Shown: one piece after another, positions 1-6,517 of the stretch
Numbering within the stretch: the first letter of the stretch is position 1
Layout: each line of letters begins with the position of its first letter
Assembly: GCA_015485455.1 (NCBI GenBank)
Contig: WFTN01000269.1
Span: 1-6,887 of the forward strand
Length of the DNA stretch: 6,887 nt
Reading direction: 5' to 3'
DNA from: Planctomycetota bacterium
Lineage (GTDB): Bacteria > Planctomycetota > GCA-002687715 > DRQF01
Program-made: the position numbers and the translations under genes
The notes under the pieces: generated by a model
Told to the model about the DNA's origin: nothing
What the model saw: the letters and a program-made list of their open reading frames with translations, nothing else
Databases searched by the model: none

Positions 1-485
1 GTGTAGATCTCATTTTCTACCACGGCGAAGTTCCCAAAGTGGATGTCCTTTTGGATCAAGCCGTGGTGGTGGTGGGTGCCGATTGTTTCGGCCAGTTGCC
101 GCAGGAGAGCGAGAGCACGGGTTTCTGAGATTCGGCCGTTGAGGAGGGTGTGCACATTCTCTGCATTTTCGATCCAGCGATAGAGGAGGCACTGCGCTCC
201 TTGGGGGATGCCTTCCCCGTGGACGGAGGCTTGGCAGAGGATTTCCGCTGTTGGAATTTTCTTAGCAATGAGAAGCTCAGACCCTGCGATCTCTCTTTGG
301 ACGTGCTTGTCAACTCTGTCGATGGCGACGAACACTTTGAAAAAGACATCTTGGCCTTCCCAAATGCCGTGGCCGGAGAAGCGACGCTCTTCGATCTCCC
401 GCATGACTTTGAGAACTGTCAAAGTCTCACTCCTACCATCGGAGTGTTCCAGGATGATCGTCTTGTTCTTGCTGGCTATGGACAT
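1..485 (-). CDS. LPS kinase-like protein (Kdo/WaaP/InaA type), C-terminus cut by window edge
   Basis: An open frame runs leftwards from ATG at 485 off the window, giving about 162 residues without a stop. A protein-kinase-like core is visible. VFFKVF (K50) fits the ATP-binding lysine strand, and QREIAGSELL (about 63-72) fits the helix-C glutamate region. A histidine run leads into HGLIQKDIHFGNF (about 141-153), which matches the catalytic loop of small-molecule and lipopolysaccharide kinases (D147 catalytic, H149, N152). Family knowledge: WaaP/InaA/RfaP proteins phosphorylate LPS core sugars on the cytoplasmic side of the inner membrane. The exact substrate is inference; aminoglycoside- or choline-type phosphotransferases share this loop. 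The usual HGD/HRD is replaced by QKD. The start is uncertain: GTG at 488 directly precedes the ATG, stops TAG and TGA lie just upstream, and the ribosome site is weak. The metal-binding DFG-equivalent lies beyond the window. The gene is on the same strand as the upstream HtrA protease, 216 bp away. Confidence 0.72.
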   Translation of the reverse strand, partial: MSIASKNKTIILEHSDGRSETLTVLKVMREIEERRFSGHGIWEGQDVFFKVFVAIDRVDKHVQREIAGSELLIAKKIPTAEILCQASVHGEGIPQGAQCLLYRWIENAENVHTLLNGRISETRALALLRQLAETIGTHHHHGLIQKDIHFGNFAVVENEIY

Positions 486-701
486 CACCTAAGCTCAAAC
501 TCTCGGCCAAGTGTCTTGAAAGAAAACCGAGCGCAGAACGGCGCGAACCACCCCCGTGCTTTGAAGCCTAATCGTCATGGGGTGCAAAAGGAAGGGGAAA
601 CGTCCCACTGGGGGCACTGATTCTTCTATTGGCCAGATCCCGGAATAGTGGAATCCGGTGGCAGATTCAGTTGTTAGGAATGTCTTTCTCTCCTGAGATG
701 T

Positions 702-1778
702 TTATTTCCTTAAGGCCAATTGGACTGTGAGTGCCAGGAGCTTTTCGCCTCGCAAGACCTCAATTTCGACGATTTTTCCAGCTTCCAAAAATGCGACGAA
801 GTTGCGTAGGGTGTTAGCGTCCTTCATAGCTTTTCCCCCTATGGTGACGATAAGGTCGTCTTTGTGAACACCAGCAAAATCAGCCGGGCTCCCCTTGACA
901 ACTTCAGCAATCCTCACCGCTCCTGTCATGCCCGAAAGGAGCTTGTTCGTCGCTTCTGACTTATCGAGGTTAGCGATGCGCACACCCAGGTAACCTCGAT
1001 CGACATGGCCAGCCTCAATGAGTTTCTGGGCGACTACTTTGGCCATGTTGATGGGGATAGCGAAGCCAATGCCTGAGTAGCCTCCAGTTCGGGATGCGAT
1101 AGCAGCGTTGATGCCGATGACTTGTCCTCGCAGATTGCACAAAGGGCCGCCGCTGTTGCCCGGATTGATCGCTGCATCGGTTTGAATGAAATTTTCATAA
1201 TTCGCCACGCCGATGTCGTTGCGCCCCTTGGCACTGACGATTCCGGCTGTGACGGTTCGGGAGAGACCGAAGGGAGATCCACAGGCCATTACGAAATCCC
1301 CAACAGCCATGGCGTCGGAGTCGCCGAGTTCCGCGGCGAAATAGTTTCCGTCTTCAAGTTTGAGCACGGCCAAGTCAGTGGCGGCGTCACTGCCCACTCG
1401 TTTGGCGCTCAGTTTGCGGTCGTCGGACAATGTGATTGTAATCTTGCCACCAGACTCAATGACGTGATGATTGGTCAATAGATAACCCTCAGCAGCAAAA
1501 ATGATTCCGCTTCCTGTGCTGGGGCGTGGATTCGATTCTCCTGGGAGACCTTGGGTTGCCACCGACACGTGCACCACACTGGGGGCCATGACCTTGGCAA
1601 CCTTGGCAAAAGCACCAGCCATGGGGGGGAGTTTGTTCTTACGCAGCTCTTGCTGGAGACGGATGAGGTCTTCCCGCGCATCTTGGTTCTCAAGCCCGTT
1701 TGCGAGGTCCGGAAGGCGCCAAGAAATGACAATCATGAGTGCAATGAGCCCTAACCGTTCAAAATTTCTGATCTTCAT
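702..1778 (-). CDS. HtrA/DegS-like serine protease with one PDZ domain
   Basis: A 358-residue periplasmic or membrane-anchored protease that would degrade or process misfolded envelope proteins. A positively charged N-terminus and hydrophobic stretch (about 9-19, LGLIALMIVIS) form a signal peptide or anchor. It is followed by a short charged helix (about 33-48). The trypsin-like domain spans about 60-255 with the full triad: H105 in TNHHVI, D135 in ATDLAVLK and S209 in NPGNSGGPL. A single PDZ domain covers about 262-352, with YLGV as the ligand-binding loop and GSPAD-AGV-DDLI typical of HtrA PDZ1. One PDZ and about 355 residues match the DegS/HtrA group rather than two-PDZ DegP. The ATG at 1778 has GGAG seven bases upstream. 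An in-frame GTG at 1889, also with GGAG eight bases upstream, would add 37 N-terminal residues; I prefer ATG because it puts the signal at the N-terminus. The family is secure; the DegS-like role (stress signalling) is inference. Confidence 0.95.
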   Translation of the reverse strand: MKIRNFERLGLIALMIVISWRLPDLANGLENQDAREDLIRLQQELRKNKLPPMAGAFAKVAKVMAPSVVHVSVATQGLPGESNPRPSTGSGIIFAAEGYLLTNHHVIESGGKITITLSDDRKLSAKRVGSDAATDLAVLKLEDGNYFAAELGDSDAMAVGDFVMACGSPFGLSRTVTAGIVSAKGRNDIGVANYENFIQTDAAINPGNSGGPLCNLRGQVIGINAAIASRTGGYSGIGFAIPINMAKVVAQKLIEAGHVDRGYLGVRIANLDKSEATNKLLSGMTGAVRIAEVVKGSPADFAGVHKDDLIVTIGGKAMKDANTLRNFVAFLEAGKIVEIEVLRGEKLLALTVQLALRK

Positions 1779-1785
1779 CCCATTT

Positions 1786-1789
1786 CTCC
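1786..1789 (-). promoter_or_regulatory. Ribosome binding site choosing ATG 1778 of the HtrA gene
   Basis: GGAG on the minus strand, seven bases before ATG 1778. It competes with another GGAG at 1898-1901 that serves the in-frame GTG at 1889, so two protein forms (358 and 395 residues) are possible. Confidence 0.6.
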
Positions 1790-1897
1790 AAATAAGAGCT
1801 TCACAAGTCTGCGCACAACGGCGGCGAACTTCATTCGGGTTGACCTGAGGATTGTTTGACGATTTCTCGATTTCCGGGATTTTATTCACCCTTAATT

Positions 1898-1901
1898 CTC
1901 C
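1898..1901 (-). promoter_or_regulatory. Alternative ribosome binding site for GTG 1889 of the HtrA gene
   Basis: GGAG on the minus strand, eight bases before GTG 1889, which is in frame with the protease. The added 37 residues are hydrophilic and include an RRRCAQTC stretch. They would place the hydrophobic segment internally as a signal anchor with a cytoplasmic tail. Whether this start is used cannot be told from the sequence. Confidence 0.4.
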
Positions 1902-2103
1902 AAGACGTCCTATGGCCCATCGGCTGTGGCAGAACCAAATTACACTCTTGAGGGCTCATTTTGAGACGAAAGAAGAGTCTGAGGTCTGCATCCCATGCTT
2001 TGGTGTGGGGCTTACCTTAGGACCCTTCCCTACCTCTCAGCGCGCCTCAGGCACGTCCGGGCTGTGTTCGCTCCCTGTTCTCAGAGCGGTACAGCTCATT
2101 GAG

Positions 2104-2139
2104 AAACAAAAGCAAGGGCTGCGCTTTGTTTTTGTTTTT
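2104..2139 (+). terminator. Terminator-like hairpin with T-run in the leader of the sugar-dehydrogenase gene
   Basis: AAACAAAAGC (2104-2113) can pair with GCTTTGTTT (2123-2131) with one bulged A, around a nine-base loop. The right arm continues into TTTTTGTTTTTG. The stem is weak because it is mostly A-T. No plus-strand gene precedes it in the window, so it may end a small untranslated transcript, act as a leader attenuator, or be chance. Confidence 0.3.
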
Positions 2140-2227
2140 GGTTTGCCATGGAACTCGCTAAGATGCTCCCTCACTCTATGACTTGCCTCTAGTTCGACAG
2201 AATTCATCGCGCTTTGGAGAATACCCG

Positions 2228-4195
2228 ATGCCCAAATTTGGGAAGAGCATCGCCGTCGCGGCTATCATGCTTACGCTTGCCTTTGTTGCCAGCGCTGGCG
2301 CTCAAACAGTTCCGACTGGTTTTACCGTCGACACCTTGGTTTCGTCTGGGCTCAATGCCCCCCATGACTTCGCATTCTTGCCTGATGGGCGCGTCTTGAT
2401 CGCCGAACGTGCTGGAGTGGTCAAGCTCTGGCGACCAGGAACCTCAACTGTGACCACCGTGGGAACGGTACCGAGCACACAAGTGGGTTCAGAGCGGGGT
2501 CTCTTGAGCATTTGTGTCCGCGGGGACAAACTTTATTGCTGGGCTTCTCGCAATGGCACCTCCAATATGGTTTTGTCTCGTTTCACGCTTCAAGGATCAT
2601 TGAACGCTCCTACAAGTACTTCTCTCTTTTTCTTGAGTTCAAGCGAATACATCGTCTTGAATACAGCTCCAGACAATGCATTTAATCATAATGGCGGCAC
2701 GATCCGCTTTGGTCCTGATGACATGCTGTACTTGTCGATTGGTGATGATGCCAACTGCCAGAATGCTTTGTTCTATAACGTCCTCGCTGGTGGATTGTTG
2801 CGCCTTGATGTGAGTGGTTTGCCGAATGGTTCTGGTGGACCTCCCGCCGTTGGATCTTTGGCTCCAGCGGATAACCCATTCATCACAGCAGCCAATGACA
2901 ACAAGAAACTGGCCATTGCTCGTGGTCTGCGAAATCCTTTCGGTTTCAATATTGATCCGGTAACAGGGGATATCTTCATTGCTGATGTTGGTCAAAACGC
3001 TCGAGAAGAGCTGAGCTTATGGCGCCGTCGATTGGGTCTTCCCTTGGTGGAGAGCGATTTCGGGTGGCCTCACCGAGAAGGTGATATTGCCTACAATGGT
3101 TGTTTCGGCATTGGCAGCCCTCCTGCCAACCTTAAAGAGCCGATTGACACCAGAAACACTGCTGCTGGCAGCCGTTCGATTATGGCCGCCGGTGTCATTC
3201 GTAACCTGGGTGGTCAGTTTGACTTCGGGCCAGCTTATGAACTGAGTGTCTTCCACTCAGATTACTTCAATGGCAACATCGAAAGGATCCGCCGGGATCC
3301 AGGCCAACCATGGGCCAATGCTCCTATGGTCCCAGGGCAACCTTCCGCATCATTCTGGGGTACAGGCTTCAATGCCGCGACCCACTATGATCAAGGACCA
3401 GATGGCGCTCTCTACTTTGTTCAACATCCAAACACCTACAGCACAAGCGGTGGTTTCTTTAAGCGTGTCCGTGGTGGCGGCCCCGTTTACAACGTGACAT
3501 TCCCAACTGGAAATTCCCAGGTTTGCACCTCTGGAGAAACTTTCGGCTTGCCACTCACCGTTCGTGTGGAAACCTTGGGTGGAACAGCCGTTCCCAACGT
3601 AGAAGTCGCCCTCACAACTGCTGATGGCTCGGCCTCCTTTGGAACAGCCGGACCTTACCTCACCGATGCCAATGGTGAGATCAGTGTTACTGTGAGTTCT
3701 ACAGGTTTAGGGCAGGGTGCCGTTCTTGTCGAAGCCTTTGTCGTCGGTGCTGCCCCAGCCAACGCTGATCTTTTTGCACGGAAACTGGATGTGACTTACA
3801 TACCAGGTGCTGGTACAGATCAGATGATCGTTGATTTTCACAATACAACGAATATGGCGAGTCCATTCTTGCCCTTCTTGTTCGCTGTGTCCGACGTTTC
3901 TGAGCCTATTTTCCCAACCATTTTTGGTCCTCTTTATGTGAACCTGGTGACCTTGTCGAATACGGTGATCATCGAAGATAGCACGGGAAGTTTCGGCAAC
4001 GTCAACCTAGGCCCAACACCGCCCTTCGGAACTCCTGGATTTAACGCCACCTATATGTTGGTCTCTGGGGCTTATGCCGGTCAAACGGTTCGTTTCCAAG
4101 CCTTCGTCTATGACACAACAATTCTTGTTTCACAAGCAGGTGCTGGGGCAACGAACACAGGTTTCACAAACCCTGTGACTTTGACTTTCCAGTAA
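2228..4195 (+). CDS. Secreted glucose/sorbosone dehydrogenase-like beta-propeller with Ig-like and C-terminal domains
   Basis: A 655-residue exported protein of the PQQ-dependent sugar dehydrogenase (GSDH/YliI) type. ATG 2228 is chosen because GGAG lies eight bases upstream and a clean Sec signal follows (hydrophobic 8-22, predicted AxA-type cleavage near ASAGA-QT at 26); an in-frame start at 2183 lacks this. The propeller spans about 31-416, with family blocks NAPHDFAFLPDGRVLIAE (43-60), HNGGTIRFGPDDMLYLSIGD (154-173; H154 aligns with the catalytic His), ARGLRNPFGF (231-240), DIFIADVGQNAREE (248-261) and FGWPHREG (278-285). Family knowledge: these enzymes oxidise aldose sugars in the periplasm using PQQ and calcium; many distant relatives are untested, so activity is inference. 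Residues about 421-525 resemble a bacterial Ig-like domain (DANGEISVTVS). Residues about 528-655 form a second beta-rich module of the kind seen in planctomycete extracellular proteins. It stands alone and ends just before a strong terminator. Confidence 0.9.
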   Translation: MPKFGKSIAVAAIMLTLAFVASAGAQTVPTGFTVDTLVSSGLNAPHDFAFLPDGRVLIAERAGVVKLWRPGTSTVTTVGTVPSTQVGSERGLLSICVRGDKLYCWASRNGTSNMVLSRFTLQGSLNAPTSTSLFFLSSSEYIVLNTAPDNAFNHNGGTIRFGPDDMLYLSIGDDANCQNALFYNVLAGGLLRLDVSGLPNGSGGPPAVGSLAPADNPFITAANDNKKLAIARGLRNPFGFNIDPVTGDIFIADVGQNAREELSLWRRRLGLPLVESDFGWPHREGDIAYNGCFGIGSPPANLKEPIDTRNTAAGSRSIMAAGVIRNLGGQFDFGPAYELSVFHSDYFNGNIERIRRDPGQPWANAPMVPGQPSASFWGTGFNAATHYDQGPDGALYFVQHPNTYSTSGGFFKRVRGGGPVYNVTFPTGNSQVCTSGETFGLPLTVRVETLGGTAVPNVEVALTTADGSASFGTAGPYLTDANGEISVTVSSTGLGQGAVLVEAFVVGAAPANADLFARKLDVTYIPGAGTDQMIVDFHNTTNMASPFLPFLFAVSDVSEPIFPTIFGPLYVNLVTLSNTVIIEDSTGSFGNVNLGPTPPFGTPGFNATYMLVSGAYAGQTVRFQAFVYDTTILVSQAGAGATNTGFTNPVTLTFQ

Positions 4196-4220
4196 ACCGA
4201 GTTCGATTTCGTTGACGATT

Positions 4221-4247
4221 AAGGGAACTCTTATGAGTTCCCTTTTT
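4221..4247 (+). terminator. Rho-independent terminator of the sugar-dehydrogenase gene
   Basis: A perfect 10-bp stem, AAGGGAACTC (4221-4230) with GAGTTCCCTT (4235-4244), closes a TTAT loop and runs into five Ts (4243-4247), 26 bp after the stop codon at 4195. On the minus strand the hairpin is followed only by a short, interrupted T stretch, so it works best for the plus strand, though it may also help end the converging operon. Confidence 0.92.
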
Positions 4248-4284
4248 CATTGACCTTTCGCTTCCTGAAACCATCGCTGTTGAT

Positions 4285-4602
4285 TCAAAATGTTCGCGGC
4301 ACGTAGGACAGAGCCATGGTCGCAGCATTGGTGAGGAGTGATAAGGTGACCACAGGGCTCCACGATTGTTTCAACATGAGGTGGTAGGCGAGAGCTTCCA
4401 CTAAGATTACAGCCAGCTCAAGAGGAATAAAGGGAGCATCGTTGCATGCCAACCAAAATGCCAGGGGGTGGGTGATCAGATTGACTGTAAGAACTTCGAG
4501 CCACGGGAAGGCGCACCTGTTGGCCCCGCTCCACAACCAAGCCAGGAACATTTCGACAGATAGGGTGGCACCAAAGGCGAGGAGCCAAGTTTGATGGAAC
4601 AC
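4285..4602 (-). CDS. Small integral membrane protein, GTG start, last gene of overlapping operon
   Basis: A 105-residue, very hydrophobic protein with about four membrane segments (roughly 5-24, 35-53, 58-77 and 82-101). The frame is open much further upstream, but membrane-protein character begins only here. GTG 4602 has GGAG seven bases upstream (4610-4613), and its G is the last base of the preceding gene's TAG stop. This 1-nt stop/start overlap is strong evidence for the start and for translational coupling. Notable residues are NLITHPLAFW (41-50), with a histidine at 45, and a VEALAYHL helix (68-75). I have a general impression of similar small bacterial membrane proteins with an N-x-x-THPL element and a VEAL-Y helix, but know no function. 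The tight link to the polytopic protein suggests the two form a complex, which is inference. Confidence 0.8.
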   Translation of the reverse strand: MFHQTWLLAFGATLSVEMFLAWLWSGANRCAFPWLEVLTVNLITHPLAFWLACNDAPFIPLELAVILVEALAYHLMLKQSWSPVVTLSLLTNAATMALSYVPRTF

Positions 4603-5567
4603 TATGATTCTCCAATCATTGGTGTTTGAGCCTGCGAAAAGTGGCCGAGGCAGAACAATAAGATGGGGATTTCGATCCAGGCATGGACTGCAGCGATCAC
4701 TCCATAGAGAGCGCGAGAATCGGCGAAGGCCCAATAGAATCCGATACCCGAGATAATTCCTGCCAAAATGATCAAAGGACGAAAGTTCCGTGGCCAAGGA
4801 AAAACCGTCTTGTGGTTTTTGACACCCAACCTCGGAAGGAGCTGTATGACAATGGCATAGTGGAGACATTGCAGGTAAACGGCGGCAGAAAACAGACGCT
4901 TTCTCATTGTCGGGTCCCAAAGCTCTGTGGGGACGTAGACGGCGAAGTGGGAGGATGGATCACCTGGAATCCCAGGCGGCACAGGAAGCCAAGTTGCGAA
5001 GCACCAGGATATAGCACCTTCCACTCGTCCGGACATGATAAGCAAGGGCACGAGGACAAAGGCGAAAGCGCAAAGAGTCAGGGCCGAGAGCCGTTGCTGC
5101 CCCCGAAGACACTCAGCCAGGAAACCTACGGGTGTCAAGTTGTGAAGCAGAGCCAGAATGACCAGCGTTGTCGCCGGCGCGTGAATCAAACCGTAGGCGA
5201 GGGGTCCCACTACGAGTACCCCGATCAGGGCAGCAAAAAGTGAGCTTCTTATCAGCGTTGGCAGAGTCAAAACGATCAGGCCGAGGACCAGCACAATCTC
5301 CGTGGAGTAGGGTGGAACCCGGTACGATGGCAGCCATGCCAAGACGCGGTTGGCGACGATCCCGCCCAAGAGAACAGCCATGACAAGCCCCAAGGGTGCT
5401 CCGATGCGCTGTCCGAATCGTTGATCCAGGTAGCGAAACTCACTGAGGACATGAGGAAGCCCCAAGATGGCCAAAGTCACGCCATAAACGAAGAGGGGGG
5501 CGGACACAACAACCCCTGCCATGGCGAGTGAAGAAAAAACAAAAACAATACTAACTTTGTTCGACAT
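4602..5567 (-). CDS. Polytopic membrane protein with intramembrane histidines, possibly Brp/Blh-like
   Basis: A 321-residue protein with about nine or ten hydrophobic segments. Four histidines lie in or beside membrane helices: H39 in LGLPHVLSEFRYLD, H142 in LLHNLTPVGF, H236 in CLHYAIVIQL and H295 in AVHAWIEIP. Beta-carotene 15,15'-dioxygenases of the Brp/Blh family are polytopic, start with a GLPHG-type motif and bind iron through four such histidines. The resemblance is suggestive only: the following GALDH is replaced by VLSEF, no carotenoid or rhodopsin gene is in view, and I would not name it as that enzyme. ATG 5567 lies inside the preceding LysM gene (17-nt overlap) with no clear ribosome site, so translation is probably coupled to that gene. 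At its 3' end it overlaps the next gene by one base. A loop at about 192-222, rich in proline, probably faces outside the membrane. Confidence 0.85.
   Translation of the reverse strand: MSNKVSIVFVFSSLAMAGVVVSAPLFVYGVTLAILGLPHVLSEFRYLDQRFGQRIGAPLGLVMAVLLGGIVANRVLAWLPSYRVPPYSTEIVLVLGLIVLTLPTLIRSSLFAALIGVLVVGPLAYGLIHAPATTLVILALLHNLTPVGFLAECLRGQQRLSALTLCAFAFVLVPLLIMSGRVEGAISWCFATWLPVPPGIPGDPSSHFAVYVPTELWDPTMRKRLFSAAVYLQCLHYAIVIQLLPRLGVKNHKTVFPWPRNFRPLIILAGIISGIGFYWAFADSRALYGVIAAVHAWIEIPILLFCLGHFSQAQTPMIGES
4610..4613 (-). promoter_or_regulatory. Ribosome binding site deciding the GTG start at 4602
   Basis: GGAG inside the last codons of the upstream gene, seven bases before GTG. It supports the short 105-residue protein over longer in-frame versions that would run deep into the upstream gene. 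Confidence 0.7.
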
Positions 5568-6363
5568 CGGCCGTTGAGCTGCGGTTTTTTCTTCGACGCA
5601 AAACGATGAGCAAAAGCAGTATCGCCCCTAGCCCAGAGATGGCTAAGAGTGGTAAGCGGTTGGACGCCAGCCATGTGACTTCGTTTCCTTGTTCATCTAA
5701 CCCGGTGGTTGATGTGGAGAATTTGATCTCGCCATCGCGGATGGAATCGATTGTGACTGTTGTACGCATTGTGGTGGTGGGGTCACCAAGTCTGACTTCT
5801 CGTGTCCCCCCAAACTTAGAAGAGCGGGCCAGACCTCTCACCTTGAGCCAACTGTCCCTGTCTTCTGACGACAGAGATTCGGCTAAGGCTTGTTTCTGCC
5901 GGTGAGGGACGGCGATCAATTGGCCTGAATAGCGAGGGCCTCGAAGAACTAATCCGTGAGACGCGAGAATCGGCTTGTTGTGGGACATGGTGCCGTCGAA
6001 CCAAGCGTAGATCCGCCAAGCTTCTTGTGTGTTCTTTTCCTTACTGCCCTGTTGACGATTTTCTCGAGGTGGAATCTCCAAGAGCGATCCCACCTCCAGC
6101 TCTCTATCTTCAATGCCGGGATTCGCCCGAGCGATCTCAGGCCAACGAGAGACATCCCCCAGAAGTGCTTGGGAGATGGAAGAGAGAGTGTCGTCATTCC
6201 TAACTCCATAGGTGGACCAACATTGATCCTTGAGACCGCCGAAGTTGATCACAACCTCCGACCGAATTCTTTTTCTTCCGGGGGAAACGATGTCAGCCCG
6301 GGCAAGAGGGGTTGTGCATAAGAAGAAACACAAGAAGATAGCCAGTAGTTTGGAGTGCAGCAT
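5551..6363 (-). CDS. LysM-domain exported protein with C-terminal membrane anchor
   Basis: A 270-residue protein, first of three overlapping genes. ATG 6363 is chosen because GGAAG lies six bases upstream and a signal peptide begins at once (LLAIFLCFFLCTTPLARA-D, cleavage near 23). Upstream in-frame ATGs at 6381, 6399, 6402 and 6510 lack ribosome sites or bury the signal. After the signal comes a short SPGRKRIRSEVVIN stretch. A LysM domain follows at about 51-98 (DTLSSISQALLGD, W74, EIARANPGI, LEVGSLLEIPP), the fold that binds peptidoglycan or other N-acetylglucosamine polymers. The region 115-230 has no motif I recognise. A hydrophobic helix (about 237-256) followed by RRRKNR anchors the C-terminus with a cytoplasmic basic tail. 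The protein thus probably links the inner membrane to the cell wall. Its partners are likely the two coupled membrane proteins; their joint function is unknown. Confidence 0.87.
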   Translation of the reverse strand: MLHSKLLAIFLCFFLCTTPLARADIVSPGRKRIRSEVVINFGGLKDQCWSTYGVRNDDTLSSISQALLGDVSRWPEIARANPGIEDRELEVGSLLEIPPRENRQQGSKEKNTQEAWRIYAWFDGTMSHNKPILASHGLVLRGPRYSGQLIAVPHRQKQALAESLSSEDRDSWLKVRGLARSSKFGGTREVRLGDPTTTMRTTVTIDSIRDGEIKFSTSTTGLDEQGNEVTWLASNRLPLLAISGLGAILLLLIVLRRRKNRSSTADVEQS

Positions 6364-6517
6364 GTTCAGCTTCCAAGACATGATGATGAACGTCAGCATC
6401 ATAGACGCTGGCAGGGGCAATTCGTTCCATCGGCTCCTGACTTTCGTGAAGGTTGTCTTCTGCGTGTAGGCCCAGGTCGCGTTGATCGTGGGGCCAGAGG
6501 CCGTGGTCATTGGCCAT
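6293..6517 (-). CDS. Possible small acidic, His-rich protein upstream of the LysM gene (low confidence)
   Basis: An open frame of 74 residues from ATG 6517 has protein-like composition over its first 55 residues. It is rich in Asp, Glu and His (for example LGLHAEDNLHESQEP and VYDADVHHHVLEAEH), with GNN/RNY-leaning codons unlike the other frames here. The last 20 or so residues come from reading the LysM signal-peptide region out of frame (71-nt overlap with the LysM gene), which argues against it. It has no good ribosome site of its own. A better one (GGAG 6553-6556) serves an 11-codon frame at 6507-6542 that stops at TGA and would join this frame after a +1 shift. It could be a real small gene with a frameshift, or chance. 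Confidence 0.25.
   Translation of the reverse strand: MANDHGLWPHDQRDLGLHAEDNLHESQEPMERIAPASVYDADVHHHVLEAEHAALQTTGYLLVFLLMHNPSCPG

Larger units (their letters stand above)
1779..2227. other. Intergenic region between divergent HtrA and sugar-dehydrogenase genes
   Basis: This 449-bp gap must hold the promoters of both divergent genes, unless the HtrA start is at GTG 1889, in which case it shrinks to 338 bp. I found no convincing -35/-10 pair on either strand. An open plus-strand frame crosses much of it (about 1852-2181), but it has no recognisable protein character and overlaps the HtrA N-terminus, so I do not call it. The only clear structure is an A/T-rich hairpin followed by T-runs at 2104-2139. 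Confidence 0.6.

Noticed and set aside
495..578. Minus-strand 27-codon frame between the HtrA and kinase genes
   Set aside because: No ribosome site and no protein character; the 216-bp gap shows nothing else firm.
150..620. Plus-strand frame of 156 codons
   Set aside because: It lies opposite the minus-strand kinase gene, whose reading gives a recognisable catalytic loop; the plus-strand product has no family features.
1852..2181. Plus-strand frame of about 109 codons in the divergent gap
   Set aside because: It has no recognisable domain, crosses the terminator-like hairpin and overlaps the HtrA N-terminus. Length alone is not enough.
2141..2215. Possible promoter with TTGCCA and TAAGAT before the sugar-dehydrogenase gene
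   Set aside because: The spacing between the hexamers is about ten bases, too short for a standard sigma-70 promoter.
4603..4920. Upstream extension of the small membrane protein to 211 codons
   Set aside because: The extension lies entirely within the polytopic membrane-protein gene in another frame and reads as non-protein-like, while GTG 4602 has a good ribosome site and a 1-nt overlap.
4683..5243. Plus-strand frame of 186 codons
   Set aside because: It is antisense to the polytopic membrane protein, whose regular hydrophobic helices show which strand is coding.
6364..6510. Longer LysM protein from ATG 6510
   Set aside because: No ribosome site, and the extra 49 residues would bury a clear N-terminal signal peptide; ATG 6363 has GGAAG at six bases.
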